A DNA stretch of 64,000 nt, taken from contig NC_068970.1 of NCBI RefSeq assembly GCF_016808095.1, positions 23,790,501-23,854,500 of the forward strand, given 5' to 3'. Both the position numbers and the translations under genes were made by a program. The notes beneath the pieces were generated by a model that was not told where the DNA came from, searched no databases, and was given only the letters and a program-made list of their open reading frames with translations. Positions 1-11,929 of this stretch are shown piece by piece. This DNA is from Vigna angularis (taxonomy: Eukaryota; Streptophyta; Magnoliopsida; Fabales; Fabaceae). Numbering within the stretch: position 1 is the first letter of the stretch; every line of letters starts with the position of its first letter.

Positions 1-930
1 TCATTCTCATTCCATAAAAACGAACGTTCAACATAAATCAAGCATAACAGCTTCATAAAATCAAAATAACGAACGTTCATACCATCATTCATACATCATG
101 CATTACTTTCATGCAGTAAAATAACGAACGTTCACATAGCATACATCAAACCAGTTAAATTAAATAAGCTTCCCTTACCCGGAAATGAACGAACGTTCAC
201 AGACGCACACAGACGCTCTCCACTGAGACTCTACTCGCCGACGCTCGTTAATTCACTATACGAACGAACGCCAAAAACTAAAAATCAGAACTACCCATTC
301 TGAGAAAAAGACGAACGTACAACTTGCATGTATGAAAACGAACGTCAGAGAGGAAGGAAAGGACTTACCGGTTCAGTTTTCACGAACCGAACGTCCTTCT
401 GGAGTCCTACGCCGAGCGTCCTTCAGCTGCGCCGGAGATACTGATCGGAGGAGGTGCAGTGGTGGTTCCTTAGAGAGAGAAGGGCAGAGAGTGTAGAGAG
501 AAGGAGGAGAGAACTTAGGTTTCTCAGAAATGCAGAAGAGAGGGACATGCAGGGGAAGTGGGGAATAAGTTCAGAATTCCCACTTGCCAGCGCACGTTCG
601 CACTCCACCAGCGCACTCCATCCCGCCAGCGCACGTCTGCATTCTGCCTGCGCACTCCACTACACCTCTGACAGCCCACGCCGGACGGTCGACCACTGCC
701 CTGTTGCCACGCGTCTTCCACCACCGCGGACGCACGTTAAGTCTGGCTGACACACTGTTCTCCACTACGCCGGACGCACGTTCCCACTGTGCTCTGACTC
801 AGTTGGGCGTGCGACAGCTGGCGTTCGTCAGTGGGTGTCGGGCACTGTTGTCGGCCATGTGTACTGCTGAGGTGGCGTGCTCTCCTGCTGCCACGTGGAC
901 GCCACGTGGACGCACGTTTTTCGAGGCCTG
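1..930. repeat. GAACGTTC-rich dispersed repeat fragment
   Basis: The palindromic word ACGAACGTTC or close variants (CGAACGTC, GCACGTTC, GCACGTTT) recurs roughly every 30-80 bases, near 23, 70, 124, 186, 265, 311, 338, 390, 593, 733, 776, 820 and 912. The part from 400 to 930 is unusually GC-rich for this window. Short open frames in 423-931 overlap on both strands, are rich in His, Arg, Ser and Pro, and look like no family I know, so I read them as chance. The stretch resembles the non-coding LTR or UTR part of a retroelement. It shares an anchor (AGCTTCCCTTAC near 170) with the repeat at 11930-13440. The left end lies outside the window. Confidence 0.4.
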
Positions 931-949
931 ACAACTTCAAATTCAAATT

Positions 950-1352
950 TCTGAAGTCAAAAGTCGTGTACCAAATGCCCGACTTCATGGTAAGTAGTTA
1001 TTTACTAAAGTCTTGAAAGGGGAGAACAACTTTCAATGTTTTTTAAATTAAAAGTCGTGAATGAAACACAATTTTTGCTTAAAATTTGTTTAATCGAAAT
1101 TGTGTGGATAGAGAATGATTTTCAATTTATTTTTTAATATAGAAGTCTTGTTTAGGTCGCAAGACTTTTATGTAAATTATTTTAAACTAAACTCATGATC
1201 ACTATACACTCCGAATTTGTGATTTTGCAGTATTGAAGTCGTGACTTTAGGTCATGATTTTCAATTTGAAAATTTATTTTGCAATGCTTGTTTGACCATG
1301 CTAACTCAAGGTATATAATAAGATATGGGAAGTTTTGTTGAAATAAAAGAAA

Positions 1353-1401
<49 letters not shown>

Positions 1402-2130
1402 GACTTAGAAGATCTCATAAATAGGTACCATTACAAGAAAAATAAATATTATATTGAAAGGCTTAGCCTCACATTAATCTAGTTAGGAGATTATCAAGAG
1501 TAGCCAGAGAGGCACTAATAGAAAGATAATAAATACATTTCTATGCAAGATATACCTTACTAACAAATTGATAAATAATAATTATTTTCCTCCATAAGTG
1601 GATAGTGCATAAAACATGTGAAAAACAACGTCTAATTCAGTAATAACAGAAGTTGTCTTCATGAGTTATCATTCAATAAGCATGGATTTGGAAGTTGTCG
1701 GCTAAAAGAACAACTTCAAAATTGCAAAATTACAAATTAAAACTCGTCTATAATAATTCAGTTCAAACATGGAAGTCGTGCAAGTCATACACGACATCTA
1801 ATTTAAAAAAGAAATAATAAAAAATTATCTTCTCTCCATATGACTTCAAGTAAACGGATTTTACACTAAAATCTTGCATATTGTGTATACGAGTTGTGAT
1901 TTGAAAAAAAAAATTATACTCTTCTCTCACAACTTCCATAGGAATAGGTTTACGCATTGTACATATTACACATAATTTCATAGTTTGAAAATTTAAAATA
2001 AAAATCGACTTTCAAACTCCCGATATCTATAAAATTTAACATTGAAGTTATGTTTATAGGGCAGGATTTGCTCAAAAGTTGAATTTTTTTAAATTACCCA
2101 TTTTGGTAATTTGCATACAGAAGTTAAAAA
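950..2130. repeat. AAGTCGTG/CACGACTT-rich CACTA-like remnant
   Basis: Variants of (G)AAGTCGTG and its complement occur about nineteen times in both orientations, for example near 960, 980, 1050, 1141, 1160, 1234, 1689, 1770, 1785, 1841, 1890 and 1928. Dense short words in both orientations are typical of subterminal regions of CACTA (En/Spm) transposons. Near 1429 the sequence CATTACAAGAAAAA differs by one base from the common CACTACAAGAAAAA terminus. No transposase frame or matching second terminus was found, so the class is inference. An (AT)n microsatellite sits inside. Confidence 0.35.
1355..1399. repeat. (AT)n microsatellite
   Basis: About 22 uninterrupted AT units, inside the AAGTCGTG-rich stretch. 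Confidence 0.95.
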
Positions 2131-2898
2131 AAATGTTTGTTAATGTTCATGTATGTTAGGTAATGTCCATCATCTTCTCTTAAAAATGAATAAATGGTTT
2201 ACGTGTTGGTTTGTCCATCATGGCAGAGTAGCATTTACAATAAATATTATGGTCAATTCTGGAGGGTCATTGCCTAATTGGAAGATCAACATAATTTTCA
2301 AATTTTCAAAGAATTTATATATCATTACTCTCCATATTTCTGAAGTAACAAAGGAAATGGACACATGAAATTATGATCTTCATTTAGACTTTGCGTACAA
2401 GGAATAAAGTAAAAAAAAAGTGAAATAATTATATAAATAACATTAATTTACAAATATTTGACTATATTAAGAAAGTTATGTAACGGAGGGAAGTTCTTAA
2501 AAATAAAAGTGATTTAAGAAAAAAAATAGGGGGAATTGAGTTTCTGTCTCCATAAACAAAAAGAAGAAGAAAACTTAAGAAGGAATTCAGGATATAAATG
2601 ATTCTTAATGTGAAGTCTATGTGGAGATGTTGGAGAATGCCTAATTGTGCGTGCTTTTTAAATACAGTTTCATACTTTTCAAATACTTACGAAATAGAGA
2701 TCACATGAATCCACTTCAAAGCCTCAAAGAAAGGCGTGAGGAACGCACTCTTAGAAAACTCAAACTCCACCCACTTGCTTCAGTGCGTGTCTACCTCCCC
2801 AATGGCCCCCATCATACTCCTCCTCCTCCCTTTCCCTTCACATTCACCACACACATCAAAATTCAAATAATTCCAAACAAACTAACTATACCATTTCT
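2131..2898. other. Intergenic and promoter region of the GT4 gene
   Basis: AT-rich up to about 2640, then increasingly C-rich and pyrimidine-rich from 2760 to 2898, as expected of a plant promoter or 5' leader before a start codon. A 205-codon frame at 2645-3262 overlaps the true gene in another frame, with a proline- and serine-rich composition, and is treated as a shadow. No clear TATA box was identified. Confidence 0.4.
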
Positions 2899-2928
2899 AT
2901 GCCCATATCCTCAGAACACCCTGAGGAA

Positions 2929-4392
2929 ATGGCCCTCACCACCAAGTCCAGAAAACCCAATTCACCTTCAAACTTTTACTTTTGCACCACTCTTTTCTTC
3001 GTTGTCCTCTTCACTATACCAGTTCTTTTCCTCCTCCATACCCCAACCACCACCTCCATATGCACTACACTTTCTTCCTCCCAAACTAAAACTTGGTCGG
3101 GTGATCTTCAGTTGGCTGAATTTGCATGGAACCGTCTCTCATTTTCTGAGCGCAACACACCACCCTTTGCTCTCAAAATTGCTGTCTTCTCCAGGAAGTG
3201 GCCTATTGGCACAACCCCTGGTGGCATGGAACGCCATGCTCACACCCTTCACACTGCTTTAGCACGCCTTGGCCATCAAGTTCATGTCTTTACGTCTCCA
3301 CCCCAAGATGAAAGCACTTCAATCTCATCCTCTGAAAAAGGTGCACCTTCTTCCCCTTACATTCATTTCCATGAAGGTGAGCCTGGGAGGTGGCGCTATA
3401 ACAAGGCATGGGAGCAATTTGTGGAAGAAAACGGGAGAGAACCGTTTGATGTTGTGCACTCGGAAAGCGTGGCACTCCCACATTGGCTAGCTCGCAACAT
3501 GTCAAACCTTGCTGTGTCTTGGCATGGCATAGCCCTTGAGAGCTTGCAATCGAGTATTTTCCAGGACTTGGCTCGCCAGCCAGATGAGCCTATGTCCCCT
3601 TTTTTCAACAACAGCATACAGGGTGTTGTGCCAAAGGTGCTGAAGGAGATAAGGTTCTTCAGGAATTATGCGCATCATGTTGCTATTAGTGATAGCTGTG
3701 GTGAGATGCTCAGGGATGTGTACCAAATTCCTAACAGAAGAGTTCACGTGATTCTAAATGGTGTTGATGAGGATGACTTTAGAGAAGATGTAGAATTGGG
3801 AAGGGAATTCAGAAGAAAAATTGGCATTCCAAGGAATGCAAGTTTGGTACTTGGTGTTGCTGGAAGATTAGTGAAGGACAAAGGCCATCCTCTGCTTCAT
3901 GAAGCTTACTCGAGGCTTATAACCAAGTACTCTGACGTGTACTTGATTGTAGCTGGTTCTGGACCATGGGAAAACAGGTACAGGGATTTCGGAAGCCAGG
4001 TTCTTGTTCTGGGATCGATGAGTCCTTCCATGTTAAGAGCGTTCTACAATGCAATTGACATTTTTGTCAATCCCACACTCAGACCACAAGGGCTTGACCT
4101 TACATTGATGGAGGCAATGATGAGTGGGAAACCTCTTTTGGCATCAAGATTTCCAAGCATTAAAGGGACTATTGTGGTTGATGATGAATATGGCTACATG
4201 TTTTCCCCTAATGTGGAGTCCCTGTTGGAGGCACTGGAAGCAGTGGTAAAGGAAGGACCGCAGAGGCTAGCAAAGAGGGGCAAGGCATGCCGAGAATATG
4301 CTGCCAAAATGTTTACAGCAAGAAAGATGGCATTAGCATATGAGAGGTTATTCTTGTGTATAAAAAATCACACCTTCTGTTCCTATCCTTGA
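2929..4392 (+). CDS. GT4-family glycosyltransferase, membrane-anchored
   Basis: Intronless gene; 487 residues from the ATG at 2929, which lies in a good context (GAAATGGCC). An in-frame ATG at 2899 would add 10 residues. After a short basic N-terminus, a hydrophobic segment at residues about 17-40 predicts a type II signal anchor, so a Golgi or ER lumen enzyme is likely. The N-terminal GT4 fold shows TPGGMERHAHTLHTALARLG (sugar acceptor side). The C-terminal nucleotide-sugar domain starts near GVAGRLVKDKGHPLL and holds QGLDLTLMEAMMSGKP. That last motif matches the E-x7-E signature except that the first Glu is Gln, which I believe is usual in this plant subfamily. Donor and acceptor are unknown. 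From memory it corresponds to Arabidopsis At4g19460. The next gene is convergent, about 1.1 kb away. Confidence 0.93.
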   Translation: MALTTKSRKPNSPSNFYFCTTLFFVVLFTIPVLFLLHTPTTTSICTTLSSSQTKTWSGDLQLAEFAWNRLSFSERNTPPFALKIAVFSRKWPIGTTPGGMERHAHTLHTALARLGHQVHVFTSPPQDESTSISSSEKGAPSSPYIHFHEGEPGRWRYNKAWEQFVEENGREPFDVVHSESVALPHWLARNMSNLAVSWHGIALESLQSSIFQDLARQPDEPMSPFFNNSIQGVVPKVLKEIRFFRNYAHHVAISDSCGEMLRDVYQIPNRRVHVILNGVDEDDFREDVELGREFRRKIGIPRNASLVLGVAGRLVKDKGHPLLHEAYSRLITKYSDVYLIVAGSGPWENRYRDFGSQVLVLGSMSPSMLRAFYNAIDIFVNPTLRPQGLDLTLMEAMMSGKPLLASRFPSIKGTIVVDDEYGYMFSPNVESLLEALEAVVKEGPQRLAKRGKACREYAAKMFTARKMALAYERLFLCIKNHTFCSYP

Positions 4393-5517
4393 AGCTTAGG
4401 TTAGGCAAGACACTCTTTTTACAACTTCCTTTCTTACATTATTTTTCTTCTATTCAGTATGATAAAATTATATTCAAATTATTATAAAATCTTGAATTAC
4501 TTTCGTACATTATGGTTTTCGTAACAAAATATCTACTGATCGACCGGCACATTGAGTCTTGTTATATGTGGATATACGGAAGATAATTCATCGATAATTA
4601 AAAATAAACAGACACTTCGTCTCTTTTATCTCAACACAGAACACACCAATGACTTAGAACATGATAAAGATCACGAGTGGGATCACAAAATATCTGTCAG
4701 GAAGTATAGCTTGACAAGTAATCAGAATTTAAAAGTCAAAATCTGCCTCCACCTTAGCGAGTGATATAAAGTCAGAATTCATAACATATCCTGGGAAAAA
4801 GGAAAAGAGTCTCGCTCAAGGTCATACATTCAGATGAAGCTTGCTTCTTGTGATTCCCAAATACAAAATTGAACTCTCTGATGTCTGTTTTTTCTCTGGA
4901 AATGGAAAAACTGAAGAAAAAGAAAACAAACGCTTTAAAGAAACTTGGGCACTTGAGCCACATATTCATTGGAAATAAGAGTTTAAAGTATTAAATAACT
5001 ATAGTTTTTAAAATGTCTTGTCTAATTTGTTGAAAGAGCTCAATTTCAAAGTGATCAAAAAGTGTATGGGAGCAGCCTCTTTGGATCTAAAATGCATCAA
5101 ACTCGGCTAAAGCATAGCTCCTGCTTCGACAGCTAACTGTCAGGCTGAGCATAAAACTTTGTTCAAAGCAGAGGAGTTATTTGCTTACTGTGAGCTAAAT
5201 CATGGCTGCAAAACAGGCAAAAATTCTGGCTGCGCCAAATGTCATCCTGTTTCATTGATGCATAGTTCCTCACAGACTACTTCTCCCCGTCTTCTCATTT
5301 TGGTGTACTGTGAAAGAGTTAAACAAAATCTTTATTCTCTTCGTTCTAAATCTACAACTCTCTTCGGAGACAATACATACACTTGTTCCTCAAGAATAGC
5401 TATAGCTTTGCTTCTCTAATCTCAACCTCTAAATGCAAAATCATCCTAATACAATGAAGTTTCCGCTACTGTACAAGTGAACCACACCAAGATCTCATGG
5501 CCCATCAATAACAAAAA
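4393..5517. other. Region between convergent genes; probable 3' UTRs
   Basis: Lies between the stop of the GT4 gene (+) and the stop of the MFS gene (-). From 4393 to 4970 it is AT-rich with no coherent frame. From about 5020 to 5517 it is less AT-rich and contains an 86-codon + frame at 5159-5419 (Cys- and Ser-rich, no family recognised). I read that stretch as the 3' UTR of the minus-strand MFS gene, not a gene of its own. Confidence 0.4.
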
Positions 5518-8500
5518 TTAAGACACAACTGATTGTGTTGATATACGGTGTTTCTCAAAATGTTCATATGCATGCTTGGTTCTTAAGAATAATAGGATGC
5601 TTGATGCTAGTCCAAGGACAGATATGCATCCCCACCAGACAAATGTCCAGAAGTAGCACTCCCTTCCCATGCACACTACTTTGTCAGACATTATCAAGTT
5701 TCCTGGTATTGTGTGTGCATTAGCATCATAAACTAGTGCAGCGAGAAAGCCATAGAGAAGAGAGCCAATAGGTATATTTGTTATGAGGATGTTGTGGTTG
5801 ACACCCACACTATTAGGTCCAAACAGCTCAGACGTAACTGACACGGCAGCTGCGAATATAAAACCAGAGCTCAATCCAATCAGTGCGGTGCCTGTCTGCA
5901 GTACCAGAAGACTGTCTGATGCAGCAAGGAGGAAGAACGCAACTGGGGTTGGTATAAGTGCAAGTGAAAGCCAACCAGTCCTTGCAAAGTAGAGCTTACT
6001 GCAATGCAGAAGACACAATCATCATATTTGCTACCATTTTATTTCTAAGATTCACTTTCAATTCAAGATAAAGACAAAAGAAGTTATTTTTTGCTATAGA
6101 AAGCTCCAGAAGTATAGTATATTAGCAGATTGAAGAGAATACTTACTTCCGAATATAGTCTGGTCCAGCTGAAAGCAAGCGTCCAAAAAAGGAAAAAGAT
6201 GCATAGAGCGTGACAAGCGTAGAAGTATTTGAGCTCTGGCCCAGAGATTGAGCAATCTGTCCAAGATTATTGCTATAGACTAGACCAAGTGTACCTCCAC
6301 AGAAGTATGTAATATAGTATAGCCAAAAATCCAATCTTCGAACAATTACTGCAGCTGGGTGCTCTTCTCCTAGCATTGCTAATTGATCCTGGCCAATTAC
6401 CCTCTCGCAACATACATCACTCTCTTTTGCGTTCTGACTGCCATACATGTATCCATTGTCACTTAGCAGGTTGTAAGTGTCTCCATTGCTAACAAGACTA
6501 CTGTGACGGCTATGGAGTTCTTTATGCATCTCAAGATCATCATCATGAACAAGAATGAAGCTGGAGCTTTCCATCCGAAAGCTGGAATGGATGGTATTCC
6601 GAAACCATGCCCGAGCATATACTATGCCTGGAATACAAAATGGGAAGATGAGGAGGAGAATAGCTCCACCAAAACATAACCGAGCAGAAGCCACACCAGA
6701 AGTGGAAGAGCCAAACAGGAGAAGATAAAGACCAGTTAAAAGGGCTAGGATGTTCAATATTAGAAATATAACTGAGTCCCGGTTTACTGCATCAGGAGGG
6801 AGAGGGTCTAAAGTCGGTTGGCGAAGAATAGGAACAAGTGCTGCTATACAAATAAGAAGGGGAACAAGAGCATTCAAAAGCAGATAGAGTGCACTGGAGG
6901 AAGGGTCAATAGAATTGGCAGCAAGGGTATATAGTGCTGCACTGACGCCATTGAAACTCACAGTGAGCGATAGGGCAAGAGCTCGGTTAACTGGGAAATT
7001 CCTAATGCAAAGAACAAAACATACTGTGTTGAACCAACAGATGCTACAGCCACCTAAAAGGCACAAAAGAAAGACCTGCCAATAAAAATTAAAGGGTAAT
7101 CAACTATCAATGAGTAAATTTTCTGCATATTACAATGCAGTGATGTTTAAGAGCTTATCAGCCTCGGTTTAGTTACCATATGTAATCACAAAATTACTGA
7201 ATCGCACCGTTTACATGTGTTCTTTTAAACTACGGCATCTTATTATTTGGAATACAGCACATCGTGCAGAGAAATTATGGAAGTATTTTTTATATAGTAT
7301 GAGACTCAGATACTTCCAGCTTTAAATCAGTTAACTAATCGACTATTTATAGTTTTATAAGGAATGCCATGTGAGATTAATGATTAATAGGCAAAGAGCC
7401 ATGCTACAATTGAATTATCACCTCGCCACATGCAACATGTTCAAGCTTAGATCTCAGAATGGTGAATAAGCAAACGTGAATTCAATCATAAAATCTCATG
7501 CAATTTTTTTTCTTTTATATTCTGTCAAATGCTTGCCATGAAAGGGGTCTGGTTCTCATTTCGCCAATACATTTTGCAATCAACAGAAAGAGCATTTTGA
7601 AGACATATATCCATCAATCCATTTAAAAATTTGAAAACATTGGATTGGACCTTAATTGAACTATCAGAAATAAGAAATGTAGATCCAAATATATTCGTCA
7701 CCAATCGGGTTTTTTCTGGTTGATTGCAGAAATACAATCACAATCGTACTTATGCGCCTCGTATGTTGCGCCAAATCATTGCAGCTATCGAAAGCAGTAA
7801 ACTTGTAGAGATCTTTTAGGACTACAGGTATGTCCATAATCAAGAACATTCATCACATCAATCAGTTAGATGTTTTAACTAGGTATTTTTTTCAAATGTA
7901 AGTGGTGAAGCAGAAACCTTTAATTACTAAGGAAAATTACACATACATTACTGATATAAAAATTGTGCAGAATTTGAACGATAGAACATGGCTGCTCTGT
8001 TGTTTAAAAGAACTATTTTATTATGCTCATAGAACTATGAATATAATTGAGATAGGACTACAAGCAACGAAAACCGCAAACTGTATGATATTAATATGGT
8101 AACTATTATAATATAATCCCTTCAAACAATAAAACCTGATATCAGTTTCAGATATATCTGCCCAAGATACAACATTCCATTCAACAATAACTTGCTAGCT
8201 TCAGATCAAAATTTTGATAATATTTACTCTTTTATATTTCAATTCATCTAATAAACCTTTCAGAGGGTATCATTTAACCAGAATCAAAATACCAATAACA
8301 TAATCACTCAATCGTTGAAAAAGAAAAAAAGAAAATTTCGTAATTTTGAGGGTGTCATTTCACCAGAATCAAAATACCATTAACATAATCCCTCAATCAT
8401 TGAAAAAAGAAATAAAATATACTAATTTTCAAGAAAGAAGTGTCAATAGTGTTTAGTGGATGCTGATAAAAAAAATAGTGTTTAGTGCAACAGAGAAGAT

Positions 8501-10507
8501 CTGTTCCGAGAAACAAGGCAATTTGATTCTCTGACAGTGTTTATATAAAGAGTATATCAAGTAACTATATTTTAACCTATGAATTACATTAAAATAAGAA
8601 GAAAATCAAAATATATCTTGTTAATTACAATAATATCGTCTTCAAAACGAGTAAAAGTAAACACGTAATGATGATATTTATTAAACCATTTTGAAAACAA
8701 AACTTATATTTAGATATTAGAAATTTAGAAGTTAATAGAGTTTTACTCTATCATGTAATAAAACCATATGTAAGCTAAAAGTATTAAGTTTCCATTAATT
8801 ACTTTTAAAATTAAATCTAGCTATGTCATTTATAAAAAGAGGAAAAAATATTTTTTTTACTTATATCACAAATTATCTAATTATAATTTTATAATAAACA
8901 TTAGACTTATTACAAATTCTGTCATTTTAGTTATCATTTTTTGAGAATTTTATCCGTGAAAATATTTTCCCATACATCTTATCGATCATTGTATTTATCA
9001 ATTTTCACATATTATATCAATATGTTTATTGTGTAGGAAAGTGTATGTATCTATAAAATAATTCATTTTTACGATAATTTTATTTAAAATAGTGGGACAA
9101 TGATACGGATGATAGTTATTCAGTGTTCGTTCGTATAAAAAATATCATATTATTTCGGATCGACTATTCTCTTGAAAAATATTTATAAATTATTTTGTAG
9201 CAGTATATATAATGAATATTTATAAAAAGGATTAAACTTTAAATAAATTTTAACTTTTTTAAAAATGAAAATAAAAATTCATTTTAAAATACATTCCACA
9301 TAAAAGGGCATTTTAAAATATTAATACAAATGAAATTAATTTTTCTAAAAAATAAATCTAAATCGGCCCTACAAAGTATAAATTTAAAGAAAATAAAGTT
9401 TAATTTCATAAATATGAATACAAATTTATAAAATCAAACTTTGAACATTTTTATTGATGTTTTATTCATCAACTTCACTTTAGTGACTTAATTTAAAAAA
9501 GAAACATCCAAACAAAATCATTAAACATAGAGAACGAATATTCATAATTCATATGCATATCATGGATAACGTACTTATCTATAATTATATACATATATTC
9601 ATTATAAATATTTATATCACGCATCTTTGGTCATGTCATTTTGTTACCAACGCCGACACATAAAAACAAAAAAAATGTAAACAATAAAACAAGCGAAAAT
9701 TAAAAACTTAATAGTAGAATACAACCAAAAAAAAGCTTAAGCAATAAAATTATAATTGAATGGTACTAAAGGGTTATTATACTTAAATACTATAAAATCA
9801 TATTAATAATTATTTAAATATCAACGTTACGTCATTAATATGTATGTAGACAAATTTATTACTGATTTTTATGAAAACATACTAAAGAGAATGACTTCTG
9901 ATATACATCAACAGGATATAACTCTTAACTAACACAGAATGCGTAAAAGAAATATGGTTAAAAGGGTATTAATCTTATATTTTGTTTTTCTGTCCTCGGT
10001 GGCTTCAAAACAAAACCAACACTGCCAGGGTATATTAGTTACGTAACCTAGCCATTAGCCAGCTAACCATGAATACTATTGTGAGAAGTCAGAAATAAAT
10101 AATAATTAAGGTAATGACTGCTCACTCCATAAATAAATAAATAAATTGGACCTCACTGAAAGAATAAAAAAAAGGCAAAAGTGAGAGAATAAAGTTACCA
10201 TAAAATAAGGCAAATCGACGACTCCGGTGAGGAGGAGCCACTGGAGGCCGTAGCCGAAGAATCCCATGGTAGCAGCGATGAACAAGACGACCGATAGGGG
10301 AAGGTGCATGAGCGCGATGCCAGATGACCAGCCGAAAACCTTCCCCATGTCGTTGGCGGTGGCGAGGTAGTTCAATTGCACCTGCGAGATGTTGAGCGCG
10401 GATTTGAGCGACGAGGAGTACTGCGAGAAATCGAAATTGGTGCCGGTGAAGGCCTGAATCCAAATCGTTGCAACTAGGATCATCCATTTCCGTGATTGGC
10501 CCGCCAT
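5518..10507 (-). CDS. Nodulin-like / NFD4-type MFS transporter
   Basis: Three exons on the minus strand: 10507-10199, 7075-6147 and 5998-5518. Donors are ATG|GTAACT and CGGAA|GTAAGT; acceptors are TTGGCAG|GTC and TTGCAG|TAAG. The joined frame is open and gives 572 residues. The N-terminal nodulin-like domain begins MAGQSRKWMILVATIWIQAF and continues TGTNFDFSQYSSSLKSALN. About twelve membrane segments follow, with a hydrophilic loop around residues 285-360. The C-terminal MFS half includes FARTGWLSLALIPTP and GPNSVGVNHNILITNIPIGS. An upstream in-frame ATG at 10612 would add 35 basic residues, but the TATA box at 10640-10633 would put the transcription start on top of it and the family normally starts at MAGQSRKW, so 10507 is preferred. 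Substrate unknown. From memory it matches At4g19450. Intron 1 is 3.1 kb. Confidence 0.93.
7076..10198 (-). other. Intron 1 of the MFS transporter gene
   Basis: A 3.1-kb GT-AG intron, very AT-rich. It holds a local tandem duplication (8263-8417) and no coding remnant I could recognise. Confidence 0.85.
8263..8417. repeat. Two-copy tandem duplication, about 85-bp period
   Basis: Copy 1 begins GAGGGTATCATTTAACCAGA at 8263; copy 2 begins GAGGGTGTCATTTCACCAGA at 8348. Both continue through a shared 'AATCAAAATACCA' and 'CTCAATC' stretch of about 70 bases and end in an A-rich tail. Lies in intron 1 of the MFS gene. Confidence 0.8.
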
Positions 10508-10632
10508 CAGAGCGAACAGTCGCGGCCTTCGACGCGGCGATTCGGAGCCTGCTGCTGAGTTTCGCGATTCCGAAGCGAATCTGCGCCTCTCACTATCCTT
10601 GCGTGGTCTCATGTTAAATGCGTGATGTGCTC

Positions 10633-10640
10633 CTTATATA
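10633..10640 (-). promoter_or_regulatory. Candidate TATA box of the MFS gene
   Basis: Minus-strand TATATAAG. A start site 25-35 bases downstream would fall at about 10610, which supports translation from 10507 over 10612. Confidence 0.5.
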
Positions 10641-11929
10641 CATATACGAGGAAAAGTGAGATTGCAATTGCCAGAGGAGAAATTTTAAATATCCCCCACC
10701 CAGGACAAGGGGCTGTTCGTCTCTTTTCCCATCTCGTGTCACCCACTTTCATCGTTTTATGCCATTTGACTTGTCTTTGTATTATTAATTATTAAAAACA
10801 ACATAATTTAAATTCAATTCAATTCAATTTTGCTTCCTCACTTAATCTCTAGCCTTTAAAATTGATTAAAATAATATGATAATAAATAAATAAATTAATA
10901 TCTATAATTTAAATTGATTGTCAATTTTGCAATATTAATTTTGATCATGATCACACCTAACAAACTATTATAAAGTACTGAGTCAGCTGTAATTAATGTT
11001 AATGAACGACTCAAGGATGAATTTCATCAAACGGAAATATTTTAAGATGTCTTGATAAAAAAAACAAATAAACCTGAAAGATTAAAAAATTAATTTGTGG
11101 AAACAGAATTTTTTTTGGTCAAATTAAGTTAATTTCTACTTGGATCGTGTGTAATAATATTTATAAGTAGGTGGGAACAGCTACTTAATTTTTTTTTGTT
11201 CGGTAGAAAATTCTACTTAAAGAGAATAAATATACATTATGCAAATTAGTTTTACTATATTACGTATGTAAACTTAAAGTAGTTTTTCACTGAGAAAATT
11301 AATTTTTTTATTATTATATCTCTATACAAATATCATTTTATAACAATCTGGTCCCATTTTAAAATAGAGATATTTTATTCCCTAATTTAATAATTTTTTA
11401 ATTTTTTATTCAATTTTATTATATATAGCATTTTTATAAATTAAATATGATTTTACTCTATTGCGAAATTATAATTCGTTTATATTTTAAACTTTCATAT
11501 CTCAAACTTTAAATATGAACAGATACAATTATTTTAACGATTTTAAATTTTTTACATGACCAACGACATTTTGAGATTCACTTTTTAAATTTAAATGTGT
11601 CAAATATAAACATGTTTAATATATAAAAAATGTCATTGATTAAAAAGACTATATTGATTTAGTTTTAAAGTTTAGAAAACAATTTTCTATCAAAGTTTGA
11701 TACAGGGATAAATTTCAATTTTGCATCTAAATGTAAAGACTACAAACTCTACTTTGATTCATGTTATTGCAAAAATTATTTCATTAATTAAATTGTAAGA
11801 AACAAATGTAAACAAATTAAAAGCTTAATTGAATTATAGATTTTCTAAAATAGAAAAACATTCATTTTATAAAAAAAAATTGCATATTGATCAAAATAGA
11901 AAAAGGCAAAGTTCTTTTAACATTCCATC
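10641..11929. other. AT-rich intergenic DNA
   Basis: No coding remnant, terminal repeat or RNA gene recognised. A short AATTC run occurs near 10810. Confidence 0.5.

Noticed and set aside
454..931. Overlapping frames of 60-115 codons in the GC-rich left end
   Set aside because: Frames exist on both strands at once, with Arg/Ser/His/Pro-rich sequence and no family features; the GC-rich repeat explains them.
2645..3262. 205-codon plus frame
   Set aside because: It overlaps the GT4 coding sequence in another frame; the GT4 frame has clear domain motifs.
5159..5419. 86-codon Cys/Ser-rich plus frame
   Set aside because: Lies in the probable 3' UTR of the minus-strand MFS gene with no family similarity.
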